DNA of 64,000 nt from Sphingobacterium hotanense (GCF_008274825.1 NZ_CP030848.1:4091618-4155617), one strand, 5' to 3'. Shown: positions 1 to 9,894, numbered from the stretch's first letter. Notes: generated by a model not told the origin, from the letters alone. Program-made: numbers and translations.

Positions 1-2589
1 TCCCAAATTCGCAAAATAAGTACCTCCTGGAAAACCAAAAGAAGGAGCGACAGTAATCTTAGAAATCATTCTATTTGTAATTCGATCATAGTAGGAAAGG
101 TTCATCGTTACGAGATTGTTGAACAATGAGATATCCGTTCCAAAGCTCCACTGCATTTGCTCAGGCCAGCGCACTTTAGGATTTCCCTGACTGACGGCTA
201 AAGCTGCATATTGGTTATTGTAAAACTTTCCACTCAAAAAGCTGAATGCGGAACTAACCATTCCTGCATTAAAATTACTTACTGTACTATTCGTTCCGAC
301 ATTTGCGAATACGCGAAGGCGATTCACATAATCGTTTTTAAACCAGGGTTCATTATGAATGTTATACGAAAGTCCTGTGCTCCAAAACGAAGCAAACCGA
401 TTCTCTTTTCCATAAATCGATGCTCCATCAGTTCGTCCAGTCAAACTAAAATTATACTTGTTATCATAGGTATAATAAAAATTGGCTATGAATCCCAACT
501 CTCTAACTGGCGTTGAGTTTGACTTTGGAAGACTATTTGGCGCATAAGTCAACGCCATTTGTGGCGTCATGAAACGATCATCAATATATCCTGTTAACAC
601 ATGCGAGTTTCCTGTTATATCGGATGATCTAATTTCTGAAATTGCTGCAGCATTTATCTGATGCTTGTCAAATGCCTTACTGTATTGAAGCTCCAAACGG
701 CCCTCGTATGCAACCTTTGACGAGTCCCCTAAAGCATAACTTCCCTTAAGTTTGGGGTCTGTTGTATTATAGAAGCTTGTGTTGAACGGAGATGTGTATT
801 GATCGAAATTGTGCATTTCTCGTGAAATAGCAGCTTTTCCGCGCAATATAAAGTTTGGATTAATAAACCATTCTAAGGAAAGATTATTACTGATATAATG
901 AATTTTATTTTCATCAATATGACCTAATTGGGCATTATAAGGCGGATTGAAAAGTATCTCCTCCCCAAAATCATAAAACTCTCCGAGTTCCCCAAAACGA
1001 ACAATGTAATTCCCATTATCATCCTTCATACGTTCGTATGGGTTTAACAACGTGTATTGCTCGAAACTTCCATAGGGACTATTGTATGCTTTAGTATATT
1101 GATAAGAGGCCACATTACGAAATGTAATAACATTAGGAATTCTATAAATTAAATTAAAAGAAGCTCCACCTCTAGTTCGACCAGATTCCTTCATGACGCC
1201 TTTATAATCATTATAACTACCCTCTAAGCTATAGCGAACGTCATTACCGCCACCTTCCATACGTATACTGTGACCTAAAGAAAATGTATTTCTTACAGGT
1301 TGTTTAAGCCAATATGTATCGATTCCTGATTGTACATTTCGCAACCGGTCGTTATAAAGGTTGTTATACATTTCCTGCTCCATATTATTCCAAACTGGAT
1401 CTTCTGAATCAGCGACGTAAATACCTGCTAACCGTTCGTATTCAAGCTTTTCCGCAACGTTCATTAAATTGTAATCTGACAGATCTACAATCGAGGTTGT
1501 TGGTTTAACATCATATGTAATAGTAAACTTGCCGTCTTTAGGCATTCTCGTTTCAATTACAATCACCCCATTTCCTCCTCGCGATCCATATAAACTCGTT
1601 GAGCTCGCATCTTTCAAAATAGAAATCGATTCAACCCGGTTTACATCTAAATCGTATAGCGTCGACAATGCCACTTCAAACCCATCTAAAATCACTAAAG
1701 GCGCATTCACTGCGTACTCCCCTACACTAGAAATCCCTCGAATATTGATCTCCGGAAGCGCATTCGGGTTTGACCCGGCATTTACACGTTCATCAACCTT
1801 AAAGGAAGGATCTAAAGCTTGCAGCATGCTAAAGATATTTCCTGTATTAAACTTTTCGATCTCCTTGCGCGTAACTGTGGTTGCCGCTCCTGTAAAATTC
1901 TCTCGTCGCGCTTTAGTATATCCTGTTACGATAGTCTCCTCAATTTCAGTGTTCGTTGCTTTCATCGTAACAAGAATTTCCCTTCTGTTCCCCACATTAA
2001 TTACCTGTGAACCGAAGCCTACGATGGAAATCCTTAGCTCTTGATTCCCTTCGACTTCTATACTAAACTGACCTTGTGCTTGAGTTCGTCCCAAGGAACG
2101 TCCCGTCTTCATATCCTGAATATTAACTCCAGATATGGGCTGACCTTGTTCATCATTAACCTGCCCTCTCAAAATGTATGTTTCTTGATTACGGGTTGAA
2201 CTAGATTGATTATTCGGATTACTTGAAGTCGCCTTTGGCCGCACAACAATGGTATTATTCCGGTAAATAAGATTGATAGGCTGGTTTTTCGAAAGCTCTT
2301 GAAGAACTAATTGAATATCCTTGCCTTCTACGTCGATATTTACTGGGTTGGTGCGCTGCAGCAATGCAATATCACCAACTAAATCACTTTGAGTTTGCCT
2401 ACTCAATTTGTCCAACACAGTCGCCATCTTAGCGTTCGTTTCTTTTAATGATACCGACTGTGCAAATAACACTCCTACCGTCAATGAAAGAAACAGGCTA
2501 CAGAACCCCTTGACAGCCGAACCAAGAGTCAGTCCGCCGCTTCGTTCTAGGAAGCCTTCCTTTAAATTCAGGTGCTTTTTGAATTTCAT
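1..2589 (-). CDS. SusC/RagA-family TonB-dependent receptor (3' end outside window)
   Basis: Outer-membrane transporter that imports a glycan or other large ligand using TonB energy. About 863 codons are visible; the C-terminal barrel continues past the left edge. Seen in the translation: a hydrophobic signal segment ending near residue 44 (VGVLFAQ), a secretin/TonB short N-terminal (STN) region at about 45-105, a carboxypeptidase-regulatory-like domain at about 130-210, and a plug with the SusC signatures LVILDGFE, SILKDASSTSLYGSRGGNGV. An STN domain marks transducing receptors that signal to a FecR protein, and a FecR gene and an ECF sigma gene lie directly upstream on the same strand. The ATG at 2589 is chosen because it gives the full signal peptide. 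The substrate cannot be told, since the SusD and enzymes would lie outside the window. Confidence 0.93.
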   Translation of the reverse strand, partial: MKFKKHLNLKEGFLERSGGLTLGSAVKGFCSLFLSLTVGVLFAQSVSLKETNAKMATVLDKLSRQTQSDLVGDIALLQRTNPVNIDVEGKDIQLVLQELSKNQPINLIYRNNTIVVRPKATSSNPNNQSSSTRNQETYILRGQVNDEQGQPISGVNIQDMKTGRSLGRTQAQGQFSIEVEGNQELRISIVGFGSQVINVGNRREILVTMKATNTEIEETIVTGYTKARRENFTGAATTVTRKEIEKFNTGNIFSMLQALDPSFKVDERVNAGSNPNALPEINIRGISSVGEYAVNAPLVILDGFEVALSTLYDLDVNRVESISILKDASSTSLYGSRGGNGVIVIETRMPKDGKFTITYDVKPTTSIVDLSDYNLMNVAEKLEYERLAGIYVADSEDPVWNNMEQEMYNNLYNDRLRNVQSGIDTYWLKQPVRNTFSLGHSIRMEGGGNDVRYSLEGSYNDYKGVMKESGRTRGGASFNLIYRIPNVITFRNVASYQYTKAYNSPYGSFEQYTLLNPYERMKDDNGNYIVRFGELGEFYDFGEEILFNPPYNAQLGHIDENKIHYISNNLSLEWFINPNFILRGKAAISREMHNFDQYTSPFNTSFYNTTDPKLKGSYALGDSSKVAYEGRLELQYSKAFDKHQINAAAISEIRSSDITGNSHVLTGYIDDRFMTPQMALTYAPNSLPKSNSTPVRELGFIANFYYTYDNKYNFSLTGRTDGASIYGKENRFASFWSTGLSYNIHNEPWFKNDYVNRLRVFANVGTNSTVSNFNAGMVSSAFSFLSGKFYNNQYAALAVSQGNPKVRWPEQMQWSFGTDISLFNNLVTMNLSYYDRITNRMISKITVAPSFGFPGGTYFANLG

Positions 2590-2825
2590 AAAAATAATTT
2601 ATTAGTTATTAATGGTTGTTTTTCAGGTCGCAAACCATAAATGTAAATTTGCCGTCAGCGACCATCGAAACGAACACTTACCACAAGAGTTCAATCAGAT
2701 ATATCGGAGAGCAGATTACTTTTAATTGGTATGCTATCGACTGTAAAACGAGACAAATGAAGTTTTGTCCCTAACTTTTTCAAAAAAGATATTTACAGCA
2801 TTATCCGGAGCTATGAAAACGAGGT

Positions 2826-3953
2826 TTAAGGTTGCGTTGCTTTTTTTAGGTAAAGCACATTTTTATCAAATTCGTAGGTTAGAGGAATAGCATCTGAAAT
2901 AAGACTTAAAACTTCTTTAAGACTCTTTTTTCTATTAATACGTCCATACAACAGACTATTCTTAATTGAGTCATCTACAATCACTTTTATTCCATACCAA
3001 GCCGATATCTTTTGAACGACCGAACCGAGTGTTCTGTTGCTCAAACTGAAATAGCCTTCTTTCCAATCAAGATATTGCAAAATATTATCACTGTAACTGA
3101 CTCGCCCCTCGGAATAAACTTGATTTGGCAAGAGCGTAACATTAAAATCCAAATCACGAACCTGATCATTTAGATCCCCTTTAGCAATGGAAACCTTGCC
3201 ATCAACTAACGCGGTGACATTTGATTTCGTAAAATCGACATTAAACTTTGTTCCTAAAACTGCAATTGTGTGTGTACTGCCTCTTACGTAAAAAGGAATT
3301 CTACGCAATTCATGCTCCTGATGCTCAACCTCAAAGTAGCCTTCGCCTTTGAGTTGCACCTCCCGCGTATCGGATGAAAAGTTGATGGGGTATTTAATCT
3401 CAGAATTCACGTTGAGCCAAACCCTACTTCCATCAGACAACATTAGACTTGCTGTACTTCCTGCTTTCGTACGTACTGTATTATATACAATCTCTGTCGT
3501 CGTCGGGTCCAGAATATATTTAATCTCACCATCTTCCAACTTCGTGATAAAATATTTACCGACACTCAGCGTGTCCCCTGCATGTAAGCTGTCGATGTTG
3601 TATTCCTGATTATTTTCAAGAACTATGATGGGACTTGAGGATTTAGGTGCCTCATATAGCGCTAATTGGTCTTCTATATTATTATTAGACTTCGATTTCA
3701 TCCAGTAATAAGAAATAGTCAGAACCAAAATCAAACTCGCAGCAACAGCAACAATCCGGTTCCAAGGAATAGATTTCCTTTCCGAAACCGGGAAAATCTT
3801 CTTATCTAATGAGTTCAACATATCTAACACTTCCTGATCGCTGAGCGGTCGTTCGCCATGATATTGATCAAACCAAGATTCAACTGTGGATCTCTCCTCT
3901 TCAGAAGCGTTTCCCTGGTTATATCTATTCAGAATGTTTTTATCCAAACTCAT
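2826..3953 (-). CDS. FecR-family anti-sigma factor
   Basis: Inner-membrane anti-sigma regulator that holds an ECF sigma factor until the cognate transporter signals. The 375-residue protein has a short cytoplasmic N-terminal sigma-binding part, one membrane segment at about 67-85 (IVAVAASLILVLTISYYWM), a periplasmic FecR domain at about 155-260 (the TKAGSTASLMLSDGSRVWLN stretch is the family hallmark) and a C-terminal DUF4974 domain ending in a YEFDKNVLYL stretch. It sits 68 nt downstream of the ECF sigma gene and upstream of a SusC gene whose STN domain is its expected partner. Same arrangement as the FecR genes at 46955 and 56331. Confidence 0.95.
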   Translation of the reverse strand: MSLDKNILNRYNQGNASEEERSTVESWFDQYHGERPLSDQEVLDMLNSLDKKIFPVSERKSIPWNRIVAVAASLILVLTISYYWMKSKSNNNIEDQLALYEAPKSSSPIIVLENNQEYNIDSLHAGDTLSVGKYFITKLEDGEIKYILDPTTTEIVYNTVRTKAGSTASLMLSDGSRVWLNVNSEIKYPINFSSDTREVQLKGEGYFEVEHQEHELRRIPFYVRGSTHTIAVLGTKFNVDFTKSNVTALVDGKVSIAKGDLNDQVRDLDFNVTLLPNQVYSEGRVSYSDNILQYLDWKEGYFSLSNRTLGSVVQKISAWYGIKVIVDDSIKNSLLYGRINRKKSLKEVLSLISDAIPLTYEFDKNVLYLKKATQP

Positions 3954-4021
3954 AAGGTTTCCCCTCCTTTAAGCCAATGTATGTAGTGTTTAAAAAAAAC
4001 GGATATAATAAACAATTGTCC

Positions 4022-4582
4022 CTAAAAAAATGTAAAAAGTATCCAAGTCGACAACTTCGATCTCAAGACTTTCATCAAATTTGAAGACTGATTTCGCACC
4101 GTTTTTTCAGATAAACCCAAATGGTCAGCTATCTCTTGATTGTTATACCCTTCGAGTCTCATTTTTAAAATCATTTGATATTGAGGACCGCAACGATGCA
4201 GCAAATCTTCGATACGTTTTAGAAAGGTTTCTTCTCGAACTTTTGCATCGGTACCGGTGTGTGATTTTGCAAAGACATCAATGGAATCTAGGTACTTTTG
4301 CGCATTAATGCTTTTGGACATATGATCGATGATTTTCGTCCTTAAAGCTTTGAAAAGATAACCTGCTATGCGCTCTTTAATCTCTAACCTTGTCCTGTTT
4401 TTCCATAAACTCAAAAAAACATCTTGCACCAAATCTTCCGCAATGTCACGACTCACGCGTTGGGCAGCAAAAATCAGCATACCCGCTTTATATCTTTCAT
4501 AGAGTTCATGAAAAGCAGTCGTTTGATTTTGGTGAATCAACTCCAATAATCTTTCATCGGTGTTCTGAGTAGGAACTGTCAT
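4022..4582 (-). CDS. RNA polymerase ECF sigma-70 factor (Bacteroidetes type)
   Basis: Extracytoplasmic-function sigma factor of 186 residues, expected to activate the neighbouring SusC locus. Region 2 is visible at about 25-90 (AEDLVQDVFLSLW is the region 2.2-type motif) and region 4 helix-turn-helix at about 130-178 (MRLEGYNNQEIADHLGLSEKTV). Length and layout match the Bacteroidetes RpoE family. It is first in a minus-strand cluster sigma, FecR, SusC. The family usually controls one transport locus; the target here is inferred from position only. Confidence 0.94.
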   Translation of the reverse strand: MTVPTQNTDERLLELIHQNQTTAFHELYERYKAGMLIFAAQRVSRDIAEDLVQDVFLSLWKNRTRLEIKERIAGYLFKALRTKIIDHMSKSINAQKYLDSIDVFAKSHTGTDAKVREETFLKRIEDLLHRCGPQYQMILKMRLEGYNNQEIADHLGLSEKTVRNQSSNLMKVLRSKLSTWILFTFF

Positions 4583-4789
4583 TAAGGCAAATCGTTCCCA
4601 AATATAGATTATTAATAAAAATTTAACAAGTCAAGCGAGATGCCAAGCGACTCGCAGTCACCGATATCAACTAATATGAAAGACAGCAAGATTCGAGAGC
4701 TAGAAATAGAACAGTAATTATCAATAATATTGTTGAAGTGAATACCGGTAGCTAAAGAAATAATGTAATAAGACGTTAATATTGTTACC

Positions 4790-5644
4790 TCACCCCCTAA
4801 TCTCAATTCTCTCACTCGTCACGATCCTTTGGATCTCCTCCGTCTCCTCCACAATAACAAGACGCTCCACATGCACCTCCGCAGTACTGATTTCAAACAT
4901 TGCCGTATGCTCATATCGATTAGCAATAGACAACCTGATATCCCCACAATGCGGTTCGAACGTCTCCTGAACGAGCTCTATCCTGTTATTTTCTCCAGAC
5001 AGGTGGCCGAGAATTAAATGCTTCAAGCGTGAACTTCTGTTTTCGAGAAAAGCTTGCAAAGAGGCGGCATTCGAAATATGCCCCCAACCACTTCTGATCC
5101 TATTTTTGAGGTAATAGGAATAACGCCCTTTATCCAACATCTCTTCATCATAATTAGACTCCAAGAACAGGACATCGGCATGTTTTATCGCCGTTTTCAC
5201 ATTATCACAAACGCGACCCAAATCCGTCAGGACAGCAATATTCAACTTGCCGTCCGAAATCATAAAGCTACAAGGTTCTTTAGCGTCATGGTATTTGGGA
5301 ATACCATAAATAGTCAAAGGACCAATCTGCACCACTTCTTGCGGCAGAATGATTCGAACCAGATGATCAGGAAGGTTTAAGCGAGAACCCGCCAATGTGC
5401 CGGCGGTAATATAGACCGGAATTTGATAGCGCTTAGCAAAAACCGACAAGCCTTGAATATGATCCGAATGCTCGTGGGTGATGAATAGCGCTTTGATATG
5501 GCTCGGCATAATACCTAAACTACTCATTCGTAAATGTATATGCTTATTATTGATGCCTGCATCGACTAAGATAGCCGTATCGTCTTTGGCAACATAATAA
5601 CAATTTCCATTACTCCCTGAAGCAAGCGCGCAATACCGAATCAT
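4790..5644 (-). CDS. MBL-fold metallohydrolase, YycJ/WalJ-like
   Basis: Metallo-beta-lactamase-fold hydrolase of 284 residues. The N-terminus carries the LASGSNGNCYYV stretch typical of the YycJ (WalJ) group and the di-metal motif HEHSDH at residues 57-62, with further metal ligands expected at the later Asp and His residues. WalJ-type proteins in Firmicutes act as DNA exonuclease-like factors in genome maintenance; activity in this organism is unknown. It stands alone: the sdaA gene upstream on the same strand ends 54 nt earlier. A -7 box TATCTTTG lies only 5 nt before the ATG, so the message may be leaderless. Confidence 0.88.
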   Translation of the reverse strand: MIRYCALASGSNGNCYYVAKDDTAILVDAGINNKHIHLRMSSLGIMPSHIKALFITHEHSDHIQGLSVFAKRYQIPVYITAGTLAGSRLNLPDHLVRIILPQEVVQIGPLTIYGIPKYHDAKEPCSFMISDGKLNIAVLTDLGRVCDNVKTAIKHADVLFLESNYDEEMLDKGRYSYYLKNRIRSGWGHISNAASLQAFLENRSSRLKHLILGHLSGENNRIELVQETFEPHCGDIRLSIANRYEHTAMFEISTAEVHVERLVIVEETEEIQRIVTSERIEIRG

Positions 5645-5649
5645 GGTTA

Positions 5650-5657
5650 CAAAGATA
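5650..5657 (-). promoter_or_regulatory. Bacteroidota -7 promoter box for the MBL hydrolase
   Basis: Minus-strand TATCTTTG matches the Bacteroidota -7 consensus TAnnTTTG. It ends 5 nt before the ATG at 5644, so transcription should begin at or next to the start codon. Either the mRNA is leaderless or a downstream start is used. Confidence 0.55.
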
Positions 5658-5698
5658 TAAAATCCTTGAGCCCTAAGCCTAAAAAAATCAAATGATTG

Positions 5699-7126
5699 CT
5701 AACACTCTGGCAAACTCAACGGCACCTTGATTGCTAAACCGCCATCGGCCGTTTCCTTATACTTCACGTTCATGTCTTGGGCCGTTTCCCACATAGTGCT
5801 CACCACCGCATCCAAACTCACCTTCGCTTTATCCGGGTTCGATTGCAATGCCAGCTGTGCCGCAGTAATTGCCTTGATAGCACCCATGGTATTTCTCTCG
5901 ATACATGGAATCTGCACCAATCCTCCAATCGGATCGCAAGTAAGTCCTAAGTGATGCTCCATAGCAATCTCCGCCGCCATTAAGGCCTGTCGCTGAGAAC
6001 CACCCAAGCATTCCGTCAAGGCACCGGCTGCCATTGCCGATGACACACCGATTTCAGCCTGGCAACCACCCATCGCTGCCGATATCGTAGCACCCTTTTT
6101 AAATATAGAGCCAATCTCTGAAGCCGTAGCAATAAATTGGATGATCTTATCTTCGTTATAACAATCGTGGAACACGATATAGTATTGCAAAACTGCCGGA
6201 ATTACACCCGCCGCACCATTCGTTGGTGCCGTAACAACGCGTCCAAATGAAGCATTCTCCTCATTCACCGCAAGAGCAAAACAGCTTACACAGTCTAAAA
6301 TATAACCGAAATCACGACCGCCTTCGCGGATCGCCTGAACCCAAGTATCAAAGTCCGAATAACTACGACCCTTTAACATACGCTTGTTGAGTTTCGAAGC
6401 TCGTCGCTCTACATGCAAACCGCCCGGCAGCACTCCATCTGTGTGACATCCCTTATAGATACAATCGCGAATAGTTTCGAATATCTTCCAAACTCCGGCT
6501 CTAGTTTCCTGCTCCGGACGCCATGAAAGCTCATTCTCCAATACCAACTCCGATATTTTCAAACCGGTACGCATACAAGCGACCATCAGCTCCTGCGCGG
6601 TATCCACAGGGAAAGGCAAATCCACTTCAGATAAGACCCCTTCGGAATCGTTCTCCTGAACCACAAAACCACCCCCAATCGAGTAATACGTTTCACTGAT
6701 AGCTTTTCCGTCTTTCAAAAACGCTTGAAAAGTAACGGCATTCGGGTGGAAAGGTAAGCTCTGATCAAATAGAAACAATAGATTGTCTTCATAAGAAAAA
6801 TCAATCTCTTGTTGGGCGCCGACATTCAATTTCTTACTGGCTTTAATACGGTCGACTTTTGGCACAACATCGTGCACATCAAAAGTCACCGGATCATCCC
6901 CAGAAAGTCCCAGTAACACCGCGATGTCCGTACCGTGCCCAACACCTGTTTTTGCCAATGAGCCGTACAACAAAATGTTAAGCTGTTCGACGTCTTGCAA
7001 TACAGACTGATCCTTAAGCACTTGTACAAACCGCTGTGCAGCACGCCAAGGTCCTAAGGTGTGGGAACTGGATGGTCCAATCCCGATTTTAAACATGTCA
7101 AAAATTGAAATTTGCTCCTTTGCCAT
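5699..7126 (-). CDS. sdaA: L-serine ammonia-lyase (iron-sulfur dependent)
   Basis: Converts L-serine to pyruvate and ammonia in the cytoplasm. The 475-residue chain fuses the beta domain (about 1-160, starting with the [20 protein letters not shown] motif) and the alpha domain (about 190-470). Cysteines expected to bind the [4Fe-4S] cluster are visible in [25 protein letters not shown] and [12 protein letters not shown]. Length fits the single-chain type. It is a single gene with its own upstream -7 box. Serine breakdown fits an amino-acid-using heterotroph. Confidence 0.96.
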   Translation of the reverse strand: MAKEQISIFDMFKIGIGPSSSHTLGPWRAAQRFVQVLKDQSVLQDVEQLNILLYGSLAKTGVGHGTDIAVLLGLSGDDPVTFDVHDVVPKVDRIKASKKLNVGAQQEIDFSYEDNLLFLFDQSLPFHPNAVTFQAFLKDGKAISETYYSIGGGFVVQENDSEGVLSEVDLPFPVDTAQELMVACMRTGLKISELVLENELSWRPEQETRAGVWKIFETIRDCIYKGCHTDGVLPGGLHVERRASKLNKRMLKGRSYSDFDTWVQAIREGGRDFGYILDCVSCFALAVNEENASFGRVVTAPTNGAAGVIPAVLQYYIVFHDCYNEDKIIQFIATASEIGSIFKKGATISAAMGGCQAEIGVSSAMAAGALTECLGGSQRQALMAAEIAMEHHLGLTCDPIGGLVQIPCIERNTMGAIKAITAAQLALQSNPDKAKVSLDAVVSTMWETAQDMNVKYKETADGGLAIKVPLSLPEC

Positions 7127-7145
7127 ATAATTGATCTATCCAAAG

Positions 7146-7153
7146 CAAAAATA
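7146..7153 (-). promoter_or_regulatory. Bacteroidota -7 promoter box for sdaA
   Basis: Minus-strand TATTTTTG fits TAnnTTTG and lies 20 nt before the sdaA ATG. A TTG about 17 nt further upstream could serve as the -33 element. Confidence 0.6.
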
Positions 7154-7347
7154 ACCTTTCTTTTTTCAATATAAAGACCCGCGAAAAATATATGAGTTTT
7201 TAAAAATTTCTAGTAATTCCAAGGAGCAATGGCAAAAAAAATCAACAATCCTTTGAAGGTTTATGTGAATACTATCCTTTCTCCAAGGATTCCGAATTAT
7301 CTTCTTCTGGTATTAATCTGATTTAATACGGAAATAATTCTATTAAT
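7154..7347. other. Intergenic region, no gene seen
   Basis: AT-rich spacer between sdaA and the palindromic repeat. No reading frame with family-like features was found on either strand. Confidence 0.6.
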
Positions 7348-7428
7348 AACCCAATCATACCCAATTGGCATTGGGTATGATTGGGTTAAACATTGGGTTT
7401 GAAAGGGCTATGAAAGGGGATTGAGCGG
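7348..7428 (+). repeat. REP-like palindromic repeat, copy 1
   Basis: A perfect 17-bp inverted repeat (arms 7348-7364 and 7371-7387, 6-nt loop) reads AACCCAATCATACCCAA and its complement. It is followed by a tail of direct GGGTT/GGGTTTGAAAGGG motifs to about 7428. The tail matches, on the opposite strand, the intergenic region 33879-33932, where a second hairpin of similar sequence is found. Two related copies in gene-free DNA suggest a dispersed repetitive extragenic palindrome. Confidence 0.7.
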
Positions 7429-7478
7429 TACATGTCTTATACTCACTACGAACTTAACCCCTGGAAAAGGCACAAAAA

Positions 7479-7502
7479 AAAGCACACCGTACGGTGTGCT
7501 TT
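7479..7502 (-). terminator. Rho-independent terminator after the GH3 gene
   Basis: Perfect 12-bp palindrome AAAGCACACCGT / ACGGTGTGCTTT. On the minus strand it is followed by a run of T (complement of the A-run before 7479). It lies 31 nt after the stop of the GH3 gene. Confidence 0.85.
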
Positions 7503-7532
7503 ATATACTAAAACACATTAATTTAAATGATT

Positions 7533-9242
7533 CTATATCCCTTCGCCAAATTTTAAATCCTTATTGATTGTAACAGGTAATTTTCCTGTTGCTTTTAATT
7601 GTTTTGTGAACAACTTGATAGCGGCTTTTTGCATAAAACCATCGTTTTGGTAGGTCAATACGACCGAGCTACTGCGCATGACATCAACAGAATTCAGCGC
7701 GTATGGGTTGGTGAACAATACCGAAATAGTACGGCGACCTGCTAGTTTATCAATAAACATCTTCACATCTTCGCTCAATTCCAATTCACTACGAGGTCTT
7801 GAACGATTATCGTGGATAGCAAGGATCACTTGTTTATGGTCGCGAGCAAGTTTCATTAAACTGTCTAATTGACCTTCATTTTCATTCCCCTTTACATAAA
7901 TCTGCGTAAAGTCTGTCAATTGGCTAGCCATCCCTTTTTCGAAATCCTGTGCTTTATCAATACCAATAGAGACAATTGCGGTTTTGCGTTTGTTATCGAA
8001 ACGTCTTAATCCACGGTCGGACTTCACAACGGTTACAGCGGCATCCGCTAAGCGTTGAACCAATGTTTTTGAACTGGCATCGTTCAAATCATTGATCAGG
8101 TTATTCGTATTGACCTTTTGATATTTATTTAATCCTAGCCAAAGTTTCGCTGCTAATACTTTTTTAACCCGAGCATCTAAGTCTGCTTGGCTAATTCTTC
8201 CGCTCTTAATTGCCTTTTCAATTAAATCAATTGCGCGACCGCTGTTTTCTGAAACTTCCAAAAGATCGTGTCCTGCAGCAATCGCCATCACATCAGCCTC
8301 TCCGTTCGGAAAGTGCTTCTTCACCCCTTTCATGTCCATCGCATCTGTAACGGTCAGCCCTTTAAAGCCTAACTCATTACGCAAAAGGTCTGTCACTACT
8401 TTTTTAGAAATAGAAGATGGGATATTCGGTGTAGCGTCTAACGCAGGGATATTCATATGGGCAACCATCACAGATGGAGCACCCGCTTGGATCAGTTCTT
8501 TGAACGGGAAGATTTCAAGCTCCATTAAGCGCTTTTTGTCAAACTTCAATTGCGGAAGATCATAATGTGAATCCACATCGGTATCACCATGACCAGGGAA
8601 ATGCTTTAGCGATGCTAAGATGCCACCAGCAACCATACCATCCATATAAGCTTTCGCTTTCTGTGTCACATTGTTTTTGTCATCCCCAAAAGAACGGAAA
8701 TTGATTACCGGGTTTTTAGGATTGTTGTTGATATCAACGACAGGCGCAAAATTGAAGTGCATTCCAATGCGAAGGAAGTCTTTCGCAATCTGACGACCCA
8801 TATCATAAATCAAACTATTGTTTTGGATCGCGCCCAATGTCATTTGATATGGATAAGAAATAGTCGAATCCGGCATACGCATCCCTAATCCCCACTCGCC
8901 ATCAAAGGTAATCAACAAAGGCACTTTGCTCGCCTTCTGGTATTTGTTGAACATATTAGCATGTCGAACCGGCCCGCCTTGAAACACCACCAATCCACCT
9001 AATTGCTCTTTTTCGATTACTTTAGCAACCGAGTCAATATATTTCTCGCCCAAATTAGTGTGAGCACGGACTAAAAATAACTGTCCAATCTTTTGTTTCG
9101 GCGTCAAGGTGTTGAACACCGAGTCTACCCATGCATGTTTTTGATTGATGAAAGGGATAAAGTCAGGCTTTTTCTGAGCAAAAACTGCTGTCGTAAAAAG
9201 ACAAGTCAATAATCCACAGCTTAATATACGTTTGATCATCAT
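7533..9242 (-). CDS. Glycoside hydrolase family 3 protein, NagZ-like
   Basis: Secreted hydrolase of 569 residues, likely a beta-N-acetylhexosaminidase acting on peptidoglycan or chitin-type glycans in the periplasm. Visible: signal peptide 1-22 (LLTCLFTTAVFAQ), the N-terminal TIM barrel at about 40-370 with the NagZ signature KHFPGHGDTDVDSH near 210-223, and the nucleophile Asp in LTVTDAMDMKG near 305. A GH3 C-terminal-like domain follows at about 400-560, whereas classical NagZ has only the barrel. The KHFPGHG...DSH loop carries the His-Asp dyad specific to beta-N-acetylglucosaminidases, which supports that specificity over beta-glucosidase. Confidence 0.93.
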   Translation of the reverse strand: MMIKRILSCGLLTCLFTTAVFAQKKPDFIPFINQKHAWVDSVFNTLTPKQKIGQLFLVRAHTNLGEKYIDSVAKVIEKEQLGGLVVFQGGPVRHANMFNKYQKASKVPLLITFDGEWGLGMRMPDSTISYPYQMTLGAIQNNSLIYDMGRQIAKDFLRIGMHFNFAPVVDINNNPKNPVINFRSFGDDKNNVTQKAKAYMDGMVAGGILASLKHFPGHGDTDVDSHYDLPQLKFDKKRLMELEIFPFKELIQAGAPSVMVAHMNIPALDATPNIPSSISKKVVTDLLRNELGFKGLTVTDAMDMKGVKKHFPNGEADVMAIAAGHDLLEVSENSGRAIDLIEKAIKSGRISQADLDARVKKVLAAKLWLGLNKYQKVNTNNLINDLNDASSKTLVQRLADAAVTVVKSDRGLRRFDNKRKTAIVSIGIDKAQDFEKGMASQLTDFTQIYVKGNENEGQLDSLMKLARDHKQVILAIHDNRSRPRSELELSEDVKMFIDKLAGRRTISVLFTNPYALNSVDVMRSSSVVLTYQNDGFMQKAAIKLFTKQLKATGKLPVTINKDLKFGEGI

Positions 9243-9330
9243 AAAAATAGTTTGCTACGAAATACGGTATTTTCCGCTAGAATATGAAATATTTATGCAC
9301 ATTCACATCGAAACATGCATAAACACGCAT

Positions 9331-9873
9331 TTATTTCAACTGGTATTTCTCCTCAATAAGGGATGCCAGCTCGTTTGCATTCGCAATCTCACCGCACGCT
9401 TCTTTCTTCCAGAGCATGTCGATAATAAGTAAAAGAAGCTGGGTTTCCAACTCCGGATTGGCATATCCGAGTTCGTTGAACGCTTTAAGTACAATAGGTT
9501 GCACCGGCTTTATGAACAGCTCGTGTTGCGTTTTGGAGAATGAATGGTGGGAAAGTCTTTCCTGTAGTTTCCAGAATTGTGGGTCGTCAGCAACTAATTC
9601 AGACGGCAATTTAACCATGTTTCGTAGGAAATCCTTCGCAGACTTATAAGTCATCATCCCTTTATGATGCATCAACACCTTCCGATATCCTGCTTTCACA
9701 ATATGAGACAATAGGGCGTCTTTATTTCCGAAATGCTTAAAAATCAATGCTTCTGATACGCCAGCATTTGCTGCAATTTCTTTGGTGGAGGTATCCAAGT
9801 ACCCCTTGTTTGCAAATAACTGCATAGCTGTCTGCAGAATTCTCTCTTTCCTACTTATTGTTGACTCTTTCAT
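9331..9873 (-). CDS. TetR/AcrR-family transcriptional regulator
   Basis: Helix-turn-helix repressor of 180 residues. The N-terminal TetR DNA-binding domain is clear at about 8-55 (RILQTAMQLFANKGYLDTST, then EIAANAGVSEALIFKHFGNKDALL). The C-terminal ligand domain shows no recognisable subfamily. It is divergent from the outer-membrane beta-barrel gene at 10001, with a shared 127-bp control region, so that gene is its most likely target (inference). A -7 box TATATTTG lies at 9887-9894. Confidence 0.93.
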   Translation of the reverse strand: MKESTISRKERILQTAMQLFANKGYLDTSTKEIAANAGVSEALIFKHFGNKDALLSHIVKAGYRKVLMHHKGMMTYKSAKDFLRNMVKLPSELVADDPQFWKLQERLSHHSFSKTQHELFIKPVQPIVLKAFNELGYANPELETQLLLLIIDMLWKKEACGEIANANELASLIEEKYQLK

Positions 9874-9886
9874 TTAGACTTCATGA

Positions 9887-9894
9887 CAAATATA
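9887..9894 (-). promoter_or_regulatory. Bacteroidota -7 promoter box for the TetR gene
   Basis: Minus-strand TATATTTG matches TAnnTTTG, 13 nt upstream of the TetR ATG and inside the divergent intergenic region shared with the barrel protein gene. Confidence 0.55.

Noticed and set aside
1529..2044. Plus-strand frame of 171 codons
   Set aside because: Antisense shadow of the SusC gene, whose plug motifs are read on the minus strand.
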